In this document: positions 7,993 through 15,887 of the stretch, piece by piece
Numbering within the stretch: the first letter of the stretch is position 1
Layout of the letters: each line of letters begins with the position of its first letter
Assembly: GCA_013115135.1 (NCBI GenBank)
Contig: JABANP010000815.1
Span: 1-16,221, forward strand
Length of the DNA stretch: 16,221 nucleotides
Reading direction: 5' to 3'
Source: Perkinsus olseni
Taxonomy: Eukaryota > Perkinsozoa > Perkinsida > Perkinsidae
Position numbers and translations under genes: made by a program
Notes under the pieces: generated by a model
Told to the model about the DNA's origin: nothing
The model's database searches: none
Seen by the model: the letters and a program-made list of their open reading frames with translations, nothing else

Positions 7993-8249
7993 GGATTAAC
8001 CGTTAGAGTGACAACACTGAGGATACCGTTCTCAGCCCCCGGCGAAGTCTCAAATCAACAAAGTCAGTCCAGTTGTAGGTTCGCGGTACAGCGGTCATAA
8101 CAAGAAGCGGCATGAGAGTTAGGTTATAATCCTTCAAAATCAAGAATCGATCTGAAGCTTCTATAGTGATAACTACCCCAGAAAAGAGACTAGGTGCGCC
8201 AGTTATTCATGCTTAGTGTACAGTAACTTAAGTCGCTTTGATGACACAT

Positions 8250-8271
8250 TCAAGAATTTCTTGACAAGAAA
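8250..8271. other. Perfect 22-bp scar, S = TCAAGAAA
   Basis: All 22 positions fit S[1-7]-rc(S)-S[2-8]. It lies in a part of R3 absent from R2. Confidence 0.85.
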
Positions 8272-9043
8272 ATAAGACTTACGACTCTGGCTCTGTTACG
8301 CGTCAGCTCTCACGAATGATACCGAGGCACTTGTGATTATTTCAAAATGAAAACAAAGTATGAAGGATGAAGTTATTGAAGAGACAGGATCAGAATCAGC
8401 GAATCCTGCGTCCCGATCAGATGAGGCTGATCCGAGAGAGTTGCCTTGACAGCATTCATTGGTCGAACAAACAGGCATGCCCCTGTCCCGGTGGGTACTT
8501 CGAAAGATCTTTGCAAGTTCCCCCTTCTAAGCAGTCCTGAGTACAGGTGAAAGAATACGGGGGCGGGACTCAACAAGGCGCGATCCCTTACCGAGTCTTC
8601 CGTGCAGGTGATGGCGCAGACATAAAAGGGTGGGAGGCATGTCGCAGACCCTTTCGGTGGCGCGGGGCACGTACCGCTAGCCTTACAGTTGGTTGCACAG
8701 GCGATCGAGAAGATTGTGAAATTGAGGCGACTCTGAGAGCAACCAGAACGACTACAGTGCGCCGATCAAGCCCTCGACACTCACATAAATGTAAAGCGCC
8801 TCTAGAGTGGTGCAGCTGCAGCCGTAAACATGACCGTCGGACCCGATATAGCAATACCCCACAGGCTTCTCATAGGGCTCTCCTGAATCCACACAGCACA
8901 GGCACGCTATGCTTTGTCACAAGTGGAAGCCCCTTACCTCCACCCAGGTTGACCGGGTTCTCGAGTCTCGCCGAGGGATCGAGCAGAGGGCTCATCATTC
9001 TGGGAATGCGATATAATAACCTCTCACGCAGAGGTTCACTTAC

Positions 9044-9244
9044 GTGAACATTCCGGCAGAATCTTCGTTCTCCAAGTCCAAGGCGAAGCCTAGTTGGCAC
9101 ACGATGGAGAGGATCCCGAAGGTGGTGGTGTTCATGACAAGAGAACTTTATGTAACTGCAATTTTCCGAGTGCAAATGGCCGAGCTAGCAGTTAGAAGCA
9201 GCATCCGTCTGAAACTTGGGGTCCTGCAACACATGTCATGTTAG
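9044..9244 (+). pseudogene. R3 copy of the 3172-3366 fragment
   Basis: The frame contains NIPAESSFSKSKAKPSWH, then TMERIPKVVVFM, and matches the R2 fragment over about 40 codons. No initiator ATG precedes it in frame and the 3' part diverges. Upstream, R3 has GTTCAC-TTAC-GTGAAC where R2 has a perfect scar, which may be a decayed insertion. Confidence 0.3.
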
Positions 9245-9297
9245 TAGCATGCATGAACATATGAAGCGTAGAGAGAAGGAGTTCAAATGTTGGCGCA

Positions 9298-9319
9298 GTA
9301 CGAGACTCGTACTACGAGT
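9298..9319. other. Perfect 22-bp scar, S = GTACGAGT
   Basis: All 22 positions fit S[1-7]-rc(S)-S[2-8]. Confidence 0.85.
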
Positions 9320-9571
9320 TACGGGCTGAGGGGGTGTCGATCGATAATAAGAATCCGTAGCATTTCTAGAACGGCTACAAATGCACGCGAGTACATCGCA
9401 ATGAGTTCAAGGCGCAGAATCCAGTGCGCGCGTACACTCGTGTGCCAACGAAAAAAGGAACGATTCGATGAGCAGTGTCTAATGGACACTCTTCCAAAGC
9501 GCATCAAAGCCCGGAGGTCTGAGAGCCGTCCTTTGATACGCTCGCGAGGATGCGGCCATCGCAACGACGTG

Positions 9572-9600
9572 CTACGACGTGCGTTGAACGCACGTCGTAC
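9572..9600. repeat. 13-bp inverted repeat with one central base
   Basis: Arms 9573-9585 and 9587-9599 are perfect complements around a single G at 9586. This resembles the right half of the composite scar at 2142-2196. R1 has different, shorter inverted repeats at the corresponding place (311-329 and 345-366). Confidence 0.8.
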
Positions 9601-9675
9601 TGCGTCCCCCTCGACGCAGACGCTGCGCCAGACCGCCCCAGCAAAAAACCTGCCTGTCAGTTACAGGCTGTGACA

Positions 9676-9697
9676 GGTAACCAGGTTACCGTGACCT
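9676..9697. other. 22-bp scar, S = GGTAACCT, one mismatch
   Basis: S[1-7]-rc(S)-S[2-8] with GTGACCT for GTAACCT. R1 has a decayed palindrome in the same context at 422-441 (AGGTTA-C-TAACCT). Confidence 0.7.
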
Positions 9698-10108
9698 GTT
9701 TACTACCTACGATGTGCTTGTTGTGCTCTGCAACTAGTGCATCATTTCGGAGGGTGTGAATAAGAGATGAGACTCTCGTCTCTCTCTCGTCACATGCATG
9801 CGTGCAGAACGCTTCTCATTGTCCTACTCGGAAATGACTTTCAGGGAAACACAATACTGACTCCTCTCTATCCTGCGTCGGCCATGGGCTACTCATGATG
9901 AAGGACAGGCAGGAGACAACGCTGTCGTGGGACCACTTCAGACGGGGAGAACACCCTCACGCTTCCCACTGTCAAGTGCTTCACCAACAAGGGCCTCACA
10001 ATGATAGTCCAGCGCTCGCCTGGAACTGTCCCGCTTAACATGGGAGGGAGCAGGATCGGCCGGCTATACTGATAGAGCCTGGCCGAACGGAGTAGCCTCG
10101 CACATTAG

Positions 10109-10203
10109 CAAAGTAATTCAGGTATCGCAGCTAAAATACTCGCCGTACAGGTATCGTATGGCGGGATCGCACGGGAGACGGAGACCCCGGCCGCGAGCAC
10201 CTG
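10109..10203 (+). pseudogene. R3 copy of the conserved 95-bp exon
   Basis: It starts after CATTAG and ends at CTG|GTGATC. It reads QSNSGIAAKILAVQ and keeps the frame and length of the R1 copy at 655-749. It lies just upstream of the intact exonuclease gene but in a different frame context, so whether it is an exon of a neighbouring gene is not shown. Confidence 0.4.
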
Positions 10204-10361
10204 GTGATCCTGTTGTCTCCGATATGTGGAACTAACTGGCGCAGCGCGGCTTGCGCTGCGGTGACGCCGAGGAGCGCTTCCTGTTACCTCTAATTGACGA
10301 GCCTCATAAGTCCCACGTTTGGTGCTGCTCTCTCTCAGCAAGGCTTTCCGTCTTACCACCC

Positions 10362-11207
10362 ATGTCCGGCTTCAACAATTACGTTGGAAAGACCTACGTG
10401 ATCGAGGGAAACGATCAGCTTGAAGCCTGCCGAAATGTTCTGTACGTGGTCGACCGTGCGAGAGATTCGATATGCTACCGGCGACCACGCCCTGGGTTAC
10501 TTGTAGCCGCTCTTTCAGGCAGGCGAAGACAGTCGTTGGCATTGACTTCGAGTGGAATATGGACCTCCGTCCTGGAGAGAATAATCCCGTCGCTTTAGTG
10601 GGTGTTGAGGAGACGCATAGGATTGCACTTTCCTTGACAGATTCAAATTGCCACTGCCGTTGATGGCGTCTTCCTTTTCCGCCCCAAGCAAGGCCGTTTC
10701 AGTGATGCTGCCATCGAGGTTCTCAGAAGCCAGGTAGCCGCGATATCGACACCCAGAGCTGGAAATGATCCACCGTTTGATAAGTAGTCACCCTCAGAGA
10801 ATCAGCAAGGTCTGTGTGGGGCACGCCAGCGGTGACAAGAGGAAACTGGCGGACATGGGCATCACCATCCCCCCGGAAACTCTCATTGATATGGTCCAGC
10901 ATGCTAAGAACCGCGGCTTGGATAATCCCGGTTTCGTCGGGATCTGCGCTTCTGTGGGGTACAAACTCCGCAAATCAAAGTATGTAGATGAGCATGATGC
11001 TCAGAGCATTCCCGCCTACGAGCGTGCTGATGCCGTGCGTTCAGGGATCAGCTGGGCGGCAACTGGAATCAGCTCCGCTTGAGCTCCGAACAAATTCAGT
11101 ACGCTGCAAACGACGCGTGGTTCCCGCTCCTCGTAGCTTGCTTGTGGGGGACCCTCAAAGCCGATGTAATACGTCTCGTCCAAGGGTGGGCCAAAAGTCA
11201 CTTTTGA
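10362..11207 (+). CDS. 3'-5' exonuclease, DEDDy family, five exons
   Basis: Exons 10362-10441, 10519-10597, 10641-10733, 10798-10979 and 11045-11207 join in frame to 198 codons. All introns are GT..AG (77, 43, 64 and 65 nt). The product has the RNase D/Werner-type exonuclease fold signature: motif I VGIDFEW with Asp36 and Glu38, NPVALIQIAT after it, motif II VGHASGD with Asp97, and motif III SSEQIQYAANDAW with Tyr164 and Asp168. These are the four metal-binding acids and the tyrosine of the DEDDy class, so it should be active on DNA or RNA 3' ends. Its length suits a stand-alone exonuclease domain. The ATG context (CCACCCATG) is good. The last codons and the TGA come from a scar at 11192-11214. 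The substrate in the cell is unknown. Confidence 0.85.
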
Positions 11208-11214
11208 AAAAGTG
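11192..11214. other. 23-bp scar, S = CAAAAGTG, one extra base
   Basis: S[1-7], rc(S), one extra A, then S[2-8]. The exonuclease pseudogene has the uninterrupted word TAAAAGTG at 1507-1514. Confidence 0.75.
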
Positions 11215-11562
11215 GGAAGAATGGATCATTCTTTTCGGATGGGTCATCCTGTTCTCTGCCCAGGCGCCGACTGCTTCCTGCGAGTCGCAGAACGCACTTA
11301 CAGTATCTGTCCTCAGGATGAAATCCTTTCGAAGATGAAGAGCATGGTCTCTTGAAAGTCCCAAGTTACGACTGCAACTGCGTCTCGCAGAATCCTTGGG
11401 GACTTGTGAACCATTGAGATAGAACCCACTGCGAGTCACACGCGAGGATAGAGTATTAAGTTGATAAGAAGCATCATGCTTCGTCGTGATTGACTTATTT
11501 TTTTCTCGAGTACATGAGTTTAAAGAGTCTTCATTCCCCCTTTGTGTTGGGTTGAAAGCGGG

Positions 11563-11928
11563 ATGGCCATTTTTGAAACGTTGCTCTGGACCGTAAAACA
11601 AACGCCGGAACACTTCGCTCAGGGCGTCTATCTCCGGTGGATACCATGGTCTAAGGCGCAGACTCTACTCTACGTGCTTCGGGCGTCCGTGTACGACACT
11701 ATAACGTCGTCATTGAATTCGCCCCTCCTCGAGAGAATGCTGAACCTTCATCGTAAGCATCAACGCGGGGCACTCTGGCGACGAGTTGCAGATGCCGTGA
11801 GCTCATGCCCGCTTGCCCGAGTGATAGTCATACGGTTGCGTCGTCGGTAGCAGCAGAAGTGTGCCACGGAAATTCCTGGAATTCTGACGAGCATTGCAAC
11901 AGCCAGTGTACGGGACCTTCGCGCGTGA
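11563..11928 (+). CDS. Small basic protein downstream of the exonuclease
   Basis: Exon 1 (11563-11796) starts MAIFETLLWTVKQTPEHF and ends before GTGAGC, a strong donor. Exon 2 (11854-11928) starts after GTAGCAG and reads QKCATEIPGILTSIATAS to a TGA. The product is 102 residues with an aromatic N-terminal half and a basic middle (LHRKHQRGALWRRV). Without splicing the frame stops at 11850 (95 residues). In the paralogue at 1874-2340, differences within exon 2 fall mostly in third positions, which supports coding beyond the TAG and so the intron. I do not recognise a family. Its repeated association with the exonuclease suggests a linked cassette, not a proven partnership. Confidence 0.55.
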
Positions 11929-12069
11929 ATGAAGTGGCTTCATTGAATATTGCTTGCCAACGCGAAGGCTCCTACCAGATGTAGTCGTTGATCGTGACCT
12001 CGCCAAAATTGCCGTGTGAGAGGTGAACTCGAAATTCAGGACTTACAACTCAAGGGCCACGAAGCTCCT
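11929..12069. other. Intergenic stretch between convergent genes
   Basis: It separates the small gene (plus) from the end of the minus-strand gene. A short stem AATGAAG-TGG-CTTCATT lies at 11928-11944. The homology to the left cassette ends at about 11920. No gene is seen. Confidence 0.5.
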
Positions 12070-13045
12070 TCAACTCGAACCTCGAGTGCGTACAGGTTGC
12101 AGGAGCCTCGTGGCCGAACTAGCTTCGTGGAGTTCGAGTCTCGAGCCGGGAGCCGAGACTGAACGATCATGAGGTGTTCGTGAACGCTTCACGAAAACCT
12201 TAGAGTCGCCATTTTCCAGGACCTTCACATCAAGTTTGGTCGTAGTGCCTCTTATAAGTTCAGGTCTTCTCCATATATGAATACATTCGCCATTTATTCC
12301 GAAGTACCTTATTGCAATCCGGAGAACCTCATTGGAGGCTTCTAATAGAGGCCCTCAAACATTCACATCACGTGAATCACACGCCTCTCGTGAGTCGTTT
12401 AGCCTCGAGCTCACAGTGACGTGGAAAGACTCTTTCCGAAAGAGTGCATCGCGTTCACATGGGGGATCAATATGGATTTCAATGAGTCCCATATCTACCC
12501 CTGGGAATTCAAGGCTAGAAGTCACCGCAGCTAAAGCGTGATCCAAAGACAAGAGACCTGACTATCCTTCAATACTGGACTTAGTCGAGTCGACTATGCT
12601 GGTAGAATCAGCGCTTTCGGAGATCTCGAGGAGCATCCGGTCACCGTGATTATCCCGGGATGATACACGAGCAATGCGTACGAGTTGTGTAGAACGCAGG
12701 AAGCGGCGAACAGAGTCTGAGGGCTCCAATCGCGAGATAACTGATTTAATCAGTCCTGTGGCGTAGCAGCCCCACTCCAAAGGCGCTCTGAATTGCCCTG
12801 GTCGCATAGCTGCCCAACTCGAGAGGCGCTCTGGATTGTCCTCGTGGCATAGGCGTGACACGTCAATCTCAAAACCGTGCTGTTATCACAAAACAAATTC
12901 GCTATCTCAGACACACGATAGCCTTGCAGCTGCGCCCCCTACCCTTCGGGTGGCAGCTGCCGCGCAGCTGCTCGTAGAGCGCCGTTTCAACAACAGGTTT
13001 CTCAAGCGCATAGCGAGTGAATCTTGTTAAATGCAGCATCTCCAT
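12070..13045 (-). CDS. Uncharacterised multi-exon gene, minus strand
   Basis: Reading down from ATG 13045, exons 13045-12917, 12879-12645, 12557-12372 and 12341-12070 join in frame to about 273 codons. Introns are 37, 87 and 30 nt, all GT..AG. The first acceptor follows a T-rich tract (TTTGTTTTGTGATAACAG). Exon starts read MEMLHLTRFTRYALEKPVVE, HGFEIDVSRLCHEDNPERLS and LLSLDHALAAVTSSLEFPG; the last exon has EVLRIAIRYFGINGE and TTTKLDVKVLENGDSKVFV. Long protein-like stretches in consistent phase support a real gene. The 30-nt intron is doubtful, and a perfect 22-bp scar (12423-12444) lies in exon 3, so the gene may be altered or dead. Another scar (12575-12596) lies in intron 2. The open frame extends upstream of 13045 without an earlier ATG I can support. 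No domain is recognised. Confidence 0.55.
12423..12444. other. Perfect 22-bp scar, S = GGAAAGAG
   Basis: All 22 positions fit S[1-7]-rc(S)-S[2-8]. It lies in the third exon of the minus-strand gene. Confidence 0.88.
12575..12596. other. 22-bp scar, S = CTCGACTA, one mismatch
   Basis: S[1-7] carries one change (CTGGACT for CTCGACT); the other 15 bases fit. It falls in the predicted second intron of the minus-strand gene. Confidence 0.72.
12781..12852. repeat. Direct repeat of 29 bp, two diverged copies
   Basis: Positions 12781-12809 and 12824-12852 both begin AGGCGCTCTG and end GCATAG, spaced 43 bp start to start, inside exon 2 of the minus-strand gene. Confidence 0.6.
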
Positions 13046-13139
13046 GTGAACCCTATCAACAACTGAGCATGCGATGGGTAACTTACTCAGAGTGAGAGTC
13101 CAAGTTAAGGTGAAATGGATTATCGATAAGCGAGTGCCT

Positions 13140-13161
13140 ATTCTCGTCGGGAATTTCCCGA
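13140..13161. other. 22-bp scar, S = ATTCCCGA, one mismatch
   Basis: S[1-7] is ATTCTCG for ATTCCCG; the rest fits. It lies just upstream of the minus-strand gene. Confidence 0.72.
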
Positions 13162-13489
13162 GCAGTTATCCTTAAGCCGTTTTCCCGAGCACTACAGAAA
13201 CCACAACTCGTTGAAAGATGGAAACTACATGCCAATTGTCTGAGATATGTGCTTTAACTCGGGTGCCACATTACTATTAGTAATACTGCCTGAGGCTTTC
13301 TAGAGCTGATATTCGCCGTAGTCATATCGGCCTTCTGTACCGATCCTATTCCATGTCTGCATCGGATTCTTGGCCACGATTCCCTGAGATAACGAGTCAT
13401 TAACTGATGTTCTCCAGCTGCCGGAGGGGGTAGGCATGTGCCAATTTATCATTCAGCTGATGGGGCGATAACAGATTGCCTCATATTAG

Positions 13490-13629
13490 TACCTGGTATG
13501 CGACGTCCGGCATTACGCGGGCGATATCTATCTAGAGCTGGGCCTCTGCGAGACGAAGGACGACCTCTACGGGCGGCCCTTAGCTGGCGTGTTCCCGGAT
13601 GATACCTGGAGTATTCACGAGTCGAGCCT
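13490..13629 (+). CDS. Candidate isolated exon, unknown protein
   Basis: After a TTAG acceptor the frame reads YLVCDVRHYAGDIYLELGL, then CETKDDLYGRPLAGVF, and reaches CT|GTGATT, a possible donor, just before a stop. The composition is protein-like and unlike the other frames. It could be an upstream exon of the gene at 13806-14794; one possible linking exon (about 13662-13699) keeps the phase but needs a weak donor (GTTCCT). No ATG-containing first exon is established. The region 13200-13480 contains no other supported exon. Confidence 0.4.
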
Positions 13630-13805
13630 GTGATTCGTAGTAGACCATTTGAACGACAGCCGACTTGCATCCAAGAGCTGCTTCACTAACCTGATTTGCG
13701 TTCCTATGATGATCTCGACCCCATAACCGTGTCCACAACGACCCCAATCCCTCCATTCTTTGCAAGTGCAGACTATCTCTGTTTGTTACGCGTTTCTTGT
13801 CACAG

Positions 13806-14794
13806 AAACGGTATGAATATGATTTCCGGTCTAACCTCGAAAATGATGTCGAAGATCTAAAACGATCCATTTCGTTGAAAGATAAGGAAATCGCGGATCT
13901 CAAGAGGATGATAGGGGAGCAGAACCAGAGCGTAATGCATAATAGCCACCTGCTCTATCCAAAGTTATCATGTATACCTACATAGCAGCTTCATTTCAGA
14001 CCGATAAGCAGTCGGATGCATCAGGTGAAGAAGTCTTTCATTCGGATGGCACGGCTGATGAGCATTCCCAGGAGGACGATGAGAGCGTGAGGTACATTTC
14101 CTCTCAATCGCGCACACCGCTGTGCAGGAATACTATGGCACCTATTCCGAAAGTTCGAATGAAGCGCATGGAAATCCCTCTAAGAAGGTGAGAAAAGACA
14201 CGATAAAATCACCCTTCCGCGAAGTAAGTGAGTACAGGTTGCTTCTCGCTGTTATGGACATCCTTTCGACCGGTCGTCTTAGGTTCTTGCGAATAAATCA
14301 AGAGATAAAATCGGGTCCAGTAGTGAGGATAAAAATAATGGTAACCTTGCATGACAACTGGTGTACTCACGAATAATTTGACAGGTCTGTTGGCCAAAAA
14401 CATCTCCCTGCGCAGTACACGCACCAGGAAGCTTCAGCTCGTGTATGAGCGATATAGCTCCAGGACGTCTAGGCATCTTATCAAAGTCATATCGTCTTTC
14501 GGGGAGACCATGAATTTCGTCGCGTACATCGACCGTGTCGCTTTTGCCAAGGGAGAAGTGGGGCCGAATGCGAGCGCAGGTATCGGCCTCTCTGATCGGA
14601 GACCACGAGAGAATCCGAGGGCGCAGTACATTCGGGTGGAAGCACACAATCAAGAGGAAGGGAAGAGGGGAGTTTACGTATCTATGCAAGTTCCTCGATC
14701 ACAACTTGTAATTTACAAGTCAATAGGACCGTACATAAATAATTGCCTACTATGCTATCGCAAGTTGCGGTTCGCAACAGCCAATTTTTCATAA
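13806..14794 (+). CDS. Coiled-coil protein with acidic linker, at least four exons
   Basis: Exons 13806-13931, 14000-14086, 14128-14227 and 14385-14794 join in frame; introns are 68, 41 and 157 nt, all GT..AG with good donors (GTAATG, GTGAGG, GTGAGT). Exon 1 follows a pyrimidine-rich acceptor and encodes a coiled coil (LENDVEDLKRSISLKDKEI, ADLKRMIG). Exons 2-3 encode an acidic, serine-rich linker ending in a basic patch (NPSKKVRKD) that could be a nuclear localisation signal. Exon 4 encodes about 135 residues of a mixed domain (NFVAYIDRVAFAKGEV, VYVSMQVPR). The 5' end is missing: no start codon is visible before exon 1. The present C-terminus is set by a scar at 14698-14719. No family is recognised; a nuclear or scaffold role is only a guess. 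Confidence 0.6.
14698..14719. other. 22-bp scar, S = ATTACAAG, one mismatch
   Basis: S[1-7] is ATCACAA for ATTACAA; the rest fits. It lies in the last exon of the coiled-coil gene. Confidence 0.72.
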
Positions 14795-15263
14795 ATAGTT
14801 TCGAACCTGTGATCAATTTGAGTTTCTTAGTGACAGCAGTGAGGTCGGCTGCTGAAAAACGCTTTTAGTATAATACGAATAGCCTAAGCTAAGGAATGGT
14901 TTAACAGCCCCGACGAAAGCAAAGAACACGACCAGAGCTCGCTATGCGAAGTTTGTATCGTAATCTTCTTGACGCTTCCGTCTGTGCAGCCCTCGGCAAC
15001 CTGACTAGTGCCTGATTGTACCGCAGTTAGCTCGCCGTGCGCGCGCTTGCACAGTCTCGTGATAACAGCTGCGCAGCAGGTGCTGTCGGGAGGCTAATAG
15101 AACTTAACAGCAGCGCAGTTTTGTGCTGGCACGGGAGGTTCTGTGACAGCGTTGCGTGTTTGAAATAGAGTATTTACGCGTGGCATAGTGGCACCAGCTG
15201 GCAGCTGCTAGCTGAGTAGCCGGTAACTGGCGACTCGGTCGCGACAACCGTTGTACATAAACC
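14795..15263. other. Intergenic region, no gene seen
   Basis: About 470 bp between the coiled-coil gene and the next start. It has several CAGCTG/GCTGC-rich short inverted repeats (around 15060 and 15190) but no supported exon, tRNA or clear promoter element. The 5' control region of the gene at 15264 is presumably here. Confidence 0.4.
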
Positions 15264-15371
15264 ATGCCAGGTGGCAAATCGTCTTCTGAGGCGGTGCCGT
15301 GGGAAGAGCCACAGAGTTTCTTTCGAAGTCTGCCTTATCGCCTCGCGGCGCGGCGGAGCCACAGAACTATC
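15264..15371 (+). pseudogene. 5' part of a gene interrupted by a transposon
   Basis: An ATG in a good context (AAACCATGCC) opens the frame MPGGKSSSEAVPWEEPQSFF, which runs 36 codons to the left target duplication (15364-15371). The same frame resumes after the right target duplication at 16211 and runs off the window. The transposon-derived continuation has its own stop at 15623. The 840 extra bases are a multiple of three but contain stops, so the allele is probably broken unless the insert is spliced out. No family is recognised from so few residues. Confidence 0.45.
15364..15371. repeat. Left 8-bp target site duplication GAACTATC
   Basis: Identical to 16204-16211 and directly adjoining the terminal inverted repeat. 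Confidence 0.9.
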
Positions 15372-15583
15372 CAGGGTGGTCGGTGGCTGGGGAGTTATAA
15401 TAAACCTCGCCCCAAAAACCCCCAATTACTGCACGGGGAGAAATGCCGATTCACCCCCGGGGGTTTTTGGGGCTTTCTGGAGCGCGCGAAGCGCGCGAAC
15501 AAAATAACAAGATATGCAAGATTTGCAAGAATCTCGCCCTTCGTACGGGTACTATGCATGATGGGTAATCCCCAAAATCCAAA

Positions 15584-15624
15584 GGAGAGGTCACCTCACC
15601 TCTCCATCACCTCTCAGAGGTGAT
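15584..15624. repeat. Pair of adjacent foldbacks inside the hAT element
   Basis: GGAGAGGT...ACCTCTCC (15584-15605) is followed directly by ATCACCTCT-C-AGAGGTGAT (15606-15624). Together they look like a decayed or composite version of the 22-bp scars built on a GAGAGGTG-like word. Confidence 0.6.
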
Positions 15625-15629
15625 ATCAC

Positions 15630-15697
15630 TTAGACTGTCGTATGAATATGGGGTTTATAGCTCTTAGACAGCGGGATGAATATGGGATTGATAGCTT
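15630..15697. repeat. Two 34-bp tandem units in the hAT element
   Basis: Units 15630-15663 and 15664-15697 both begin TTAGAC and contain ATGAATATGGG and ATAGCT. Confidence 0.85.
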
Positions 15698-15723
15698 ATC
15701 TCGGTCGGGTTTGCGGGGCATGC

Positions 15724-15745
15724 GTTACTGTCAGTAACTTACTGA
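15724..15745. other. Perfect 22-bp scar, S = GTTACTGA, inside the hAT element
   Basis: All 22 positions fit S[1-7]-rc(S)-S[2-8]. Confidence 0.88.
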
Positions 15746-15868
15746 TGAAATTACCGGACCCTGAGATCCCAAGCTAAACCGAAGGGCTGCTCGGCTGTCA
15801 AACTGTTCAGCTCAGTCACATTCACTCGAACGCATAGCAACTGCACTTGTAGGAAATTTGTACGAGTG

Positions 15869-15887
15869 CAATTTCTACTAGAAATTG
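15869..15887. repeat. 9-bp inverted repeat with one central base
   Basis: CAATTTCTA-C-TAGAAATTG. It may be the surviving right half of a scar built on GTAGAAAT; a related word, GTAGGAAAT, lies at 15849-15857. Confidence 0.6.

Larger units (their letters stand above)
7065..10310 (+). repeat. Repeat block R3 (right copy)
   Basis: This is the longest copy of the repeat block, matching R2 in inverted orientation and R1 in direct orientation. A stretch at 7490-7720 and part of 8170-8290 have no counterpart in R2. A piece at 7340-7490 repeats sequence found again at 9810-9935 (AGCTTGTCCTACTCG-like, then ACACTATACTGACT), so the block has internal duplications. It leads directly into the intact exonuclease gene. 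Confidence 0.75.

Noticed and set aside
11016..11613. Minus-strand open frames opposite the exonuclease and the small gene
   Set aside because: They are shadows of the spliced plus-strand genes and contain no recognisable motif or splice logic.
11848..11850. In-frame TAG codons with coding on both sides (also at 652-654 and 12562-12564), hinting at UAG reassignment
   Set aside because: Two of the three are explained by introns with good donors in the right phase, and the exonuclease uses only standard codons.
15175..15240. TGGCATAGTGG resembling a tRNA A box
   Set aside because: No matching B box or acceptor stem is present downstream.
2142..15745. Ordinary template-switch mutations as the full explanation of the palindromes
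   Set aside because: Not excluded, but a fixed 7-8-7 layout in 13 perfect cases is hard to get from switches of variable length.
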